Positions 6,360 through 7,714 of a DNA stretch of 7,714 nt are shown in pieces. The number at the start of each line of letters is the position of its first letter. Position 1 is the stretch's first letter. A program made the translations under genes and the position numbers. Origin of the DNA: an uncultured Lachnospiraceae bacterium (GTDB taxonomy: Bacteria > Bacillota > Clostridia > Lachnospirales > Lachnospiraceae); assembly GCA_945834545.1 (NCBI GenBank), contig CAMAHO010000111.1, positions 1 through 7,714 of the forward strand. Reading direction: 5' to 3'. Under the pieces are notes generated by a model. It saw nothing but the letters and a program-made list of their open reading frames with translations, ran no database searches and was not told the DNA's origin.

Positions 6360-7298
6360 TTAGCCAAGTAAGGACAGAACACCCTGGTTGCTCTGGTTAG
6401 CCTGTGCAAGCATTGCCTGACCAGCCTGAGAAAGGATGTTGTTGTTGGAGTACTTAACCATCTCAGTAGCCATATCTGTATCACGGATAGCAGATTCAGC
6501 GGAAGTGGTGTTCTCAACAACGTTGTTCAGGTTGTTGATGGTATGCTCAAGACGGTTCTGGATAGCACCGAGGTCAGATCTCTGCTCGGATACATCCTGC
6601 AATGCTGCCTTAGCCCATACATTCAAGCCTGCAAACATAGAGGTTGTCAACTTTTGAGCATCGGAAACCTTGCTGGAAGAAGACAAATCGCCATAACCTT
6701 TGAACTTAGAAGCAACCTTTGCAGCTGAAGTGAAATCAGCAGCAACAGATGCATTCATCTTGGTCTTGAAGTTGCTGAATGTAGAAGAACCGAGACTGCT
6801 TACACTCATAGACTTGATGGTAATGCTAATCTTATTGTCCTTATTTGATTCAGCACCAACCTGAAGTGCCTTGTTAGAGAAATTGCCATCCAATAAGCTC
6901 TGCTCATTGAATGTGGTTGTGGTCTTAACACGGTCAATTTCCTTCATCAACTGAGAAACCTCAGAACCGATGTAGCTTCTGTCCTGAGTGGTAAGGGTTG
7001 CGTTCTCACCCTTAACAGCCAGCTCGTTAATTCTCTGCAGCATATCCTGTACTTCTGCCAAAGCACCTTCAGCAGTCTGTACGCAGGAGATACCATCCTG
7101 AGCGTTAGCGGTAGCCTGAGTAAGACCTCTTACCTGACGTCTCATCTTCTCGGAAATGGAGAGACCTGCTGCATCATCTGCTGCACGGTTAATCTTATAA
7201 CCGGAAGATAACTTCTCTGTAGACTTAGCCTGTGTAGCCTGGGTTAAACCAAGCATTCTGTTAGAGTTCATCGCTTTTAAATTGTGTTGTACTACCAT
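6360..7298 (-). CDS. fliC: Flagellin A (first tandem flagellin)
   Basis: This 312-residue flagellin is a filament subunit and close paralogue of the next gene. The N-terminal D0/D1 half (about 1-160) has MVVQHNLKAMNSNRMLG, LSSGYKINRAADDAAGL, LQRINELAV at 88-96 and LMKEIDRVKTTTTFNEQSLLDG. The C-terminal half (about 222-312) has LNVWAKAALQDVSEQRSDLG, RLEHTINNLNNVVENTTSAES, RDTDMATEM and the end NQGVLSLLG. The two flagellins are nearly identical in these regions; differences concentrate in residues about 161-220, here rich in Ser (SVSSLGSSTFS, SSSSK). Cys72 is again the only cysteine. No D2/D3 domain is present. The ATG at 7298 follows AAGGAGG (7313-7307). It has two candidate promoters (sigma-28-like and sigma-A-like), a leader with a CsrA-type hairpin and a strong terminator of its own, so it can be expressed separately from flagellin B. 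Confidence 0.97.
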   Translation of the reverse strand: MVVQHNLKAMNSNRMLGLTQATQAKSTEKLSSGYKINRAADDAAGLSISEKMRRQVRGLTQATANAQDGISCVQTAEGALAEVQDMLQRINELAVKGENATLTTQDRSYIGSEVSQLMKEIDRVKTTTTFNEQSLLDGNFSNKALQVGAESNKDNKISITIKSMSVSSLGSSTFSNFKTKMNASVAADFTSAAKVASKFKGYGDLSSSSKVSDAQKLTTSMFAGLNVWAKAALQDVSEQRSDLGAIQNRLEHTINNLNNVVENTTSAESAIRDTDMATEMVKYSNNNILSQAGQAMLAQANQSNQGVLSLLG

Positions 7299-7306
7299 AA
7301 ATAATT

Positions 7307-7345
7307 CCTCCTTGAATTATATTTTTGAAATCTCATCCTTGAGAT
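7307..7345 (-). promoter_or_regulatory. Flagellin A leader: CsrA-type GGA hairpin and ribosome binding site
   Basis: On the minus strand ATCTCA (7345-7340) pairs with TGAGAT (7335-7330), leaving AGGA as the loop. The surrounding CAAGGATG equals the core of the CsrA consensus, and a GGA presented in a hairpin loop is the preferred CsrA target. The Shine-Dalgarno AAGGAGG (7313-7307) lies about 17 bases downstream of the hairpin and is a second GGA site. This pairing of an upstream site with a Shine-Dalgarno site resembles B. subtilis hag. Regulation by CsrA/FliW is inferred. Confidence 0.6.
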
Positions 7346-7357
7346 CGTTTCCTTATT

Positions 7358-7403
7358 GTACCGGTGGCTCTCCAATCCGCGGTTATTATCAAGTCTCCGG
7401 TAC
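7358..7403 (-). repeat. Inverted repeat at the 5' end of the flagellin A leader
   Basis: GTACCGG (7403-7397) and CCGGTAC (7364-7358) are a perfect 7-bp inverted repeat with 32 bases between. The first arm starts at the predicted start point of the sigma-A-like promoter (about 7404), so that transcript would begin with this stem. A 5'-terminal stem could stabilise the mRNA. The length and the exact match make it worth noting, but chance is possible. Confidence 0.4.
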
Positions 7404-7410
7404 TGATACA

Positions 7411-7439
7411 ACTATACCGCTTTCTTAGGAAAGTTTCAA
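7411..7439 (-). promoter_or_regulatory. Sigma-A-type promoter of flagellin A
   Basis: On the minus strand TTGAAA (7439-7434) and TATAGT (7416-7411) are separated by the ideal 17 bases. Each hexamer differs from consensus (TTGACA, TATAAT) at one position. Transcription would start near 7404. It lies downstream of the sigma-28-like promoter, so flagellin A may have a housekeeping supply as well as motility-sigma control. Confidence 0.6.
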
Positions 7440-7463
7440 GCTGTATCTGTCTTTGTACCTTAT

Positions 7464-7489
7464 ATATCGGATGGTTTATCCGATACTTA
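7464..7489 (-). promoter_or_regulatory. Sigma-28-like promoter of flagellin A, with inverted repeat
   Basis: On the minus strand CCGATAT (7470-7464) is preceded, 15 bases away, by TAAG (7489-7486); read as TTAA-N15-TCCGATAT the fit is similar. The -10 is a close match to the motility-sigma consensus; the -35 is one or two bases off. A perfect inverted repeat TATCGGAT-N5-ATCCGATA (7485-7478 and 7472-7465) covers the spacer and the -10. It could be an operator, a fortuitous palindrome, or a weak terminator for the preceding gene, although no T-run follows. Confidence 0.55.
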
Positions 7490-7509
7490 ATACCTTTCCC
7501 CAAAAAAAT

Positions 7510-7714
7510 TTATTGTTTGCTGTCCCACAGATTGGAATCTCTTGCTCCTGCTCCGCTCATACTCTTATAATAATCGTAGGCGGCTCTGGAGCGCTGCCTT
7601 CCCTGGCGGATTTCTCCCCGCCTCTTAGCAAAGTATTCCTCCACCAGCTTCTTGTTTCGTGCTTCCTTGGCCTGTATGGAATTACTAAGCTCCGTAATGC
7701 GGCGTATCTGATTC
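7510..7714 (-). CDS. C-terminal fragment of a small helical protein, possibly a FlgN/FliT-like flagellar chaperone
   Basis: The minus strand enters open at the right edge and gives 67 residues before TAA at 7512-7510. The visible part begins with a helical stretch (IRRITELSNSIQAKEARNKK), continues with a basic region (FAKRRGEIRQGRQRSRAAYDYY) and ends in a short flexible tail closing with NLWDSKQ. In my memory FlgN/FliT-type export chaperones of Clostridia have this pattern: a charged helix with a G/R-rich turn, a Y-rich patch and a short tail ending in a D-K motif. Its place directly upstream of flagellin fits. The identification is tentative because the N-terminal part is outside the window. 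There is no good terminator after it. Confidence 0.5.
   Translation of the reverse strand, partial: NQIRRITELSNSIQAKEARNKKLVEEYFAKRRGEIRQGRQRSRAAYDYYKSMSGAGARDSNLWDSKQ

Noticed and set aside
7364..7570. 68-codon plus-strand frame across the flagellin A promoter
   Set aside because: It runs antisense through the promoter region and into the right-edge gene, with no ribosome binding site or recognisable motif.

Overview
The window looks like part of a flagellar locus from a motile gut Clostridium of the Lachnospiraceae type (Roseburia/Butyrivibrio/Eubacterium-like). This rests on two short flagellins with the N-terminus MVVQHNL, long LicD-domain proteins of a kind I associate with Lachnospiraceae, strong AAGGAGG ribosome binding sites and sigma-28/sigma-D-type promoters. 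The assignment comes from family knowledge, not a database search. All genes read on the minus strand, so transcription runs from the right edge to the left edge.

In order of transcription: (1) 7714-7510, the last 67 codons of a small charged helical protein, possibly a FlgN/FliT-like flagellar chaperone. (2) 7509-7299, a promoter/leader region with a sigma-28-like promoter, a near-consensus sigma-A promoter and a leader with a CsrA-type hairpin. (3) 7298-6360, flagellin A (312 aa), followed by a strong intrinsic terminator. (4) 6359-6034, a 326-nt intergenic region with a very good sigma-28/sigma-D promoter and a leader with up to three CsrA-like GGA sites. (5) 6033-5101, flagellin B (310 aa), a tandem paralogue, followed by a hairpin with a poor U-tract. 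(6) 4987-2744 and 2677-395, two tandem paralogous proteins of about 750 aa. Each has an N-terminal LicD nucleotidyltransferase-fold domain, a helical linker and a C-terminal glycosyltransferase-like domain. (7) 394-53, a 342-nt gap with a compact multi-hairpin RNA on the minus strand that resembles HEARO, the omega RNA of IscB, with no IscB gene beside it. (8) 52-1, the start of an unrecognised gene that leaves the window.

How the parts may work together (inference): the two flagellins form the filament. They are transcribed by the flagellar sigma factor and probably held back by CsrA through GGA sites in the leaders and at the Shine-Dalgarno sequence, as known for Bacillus subtilis hag. The LicD-fusion proteins directly downstream may add a phospho-linked group (phosphocholine-like or polyol-phosphate-like) to flagellin glycans. 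The flagellins keep the conserved D0/D1 ends and differ in a short Ser/Thr-rich middle that would be the exposed, modifiable part. The HEARO-like RNA appears to be a non-autonomous, mobile-element-derived RNA lying inside this gene string.
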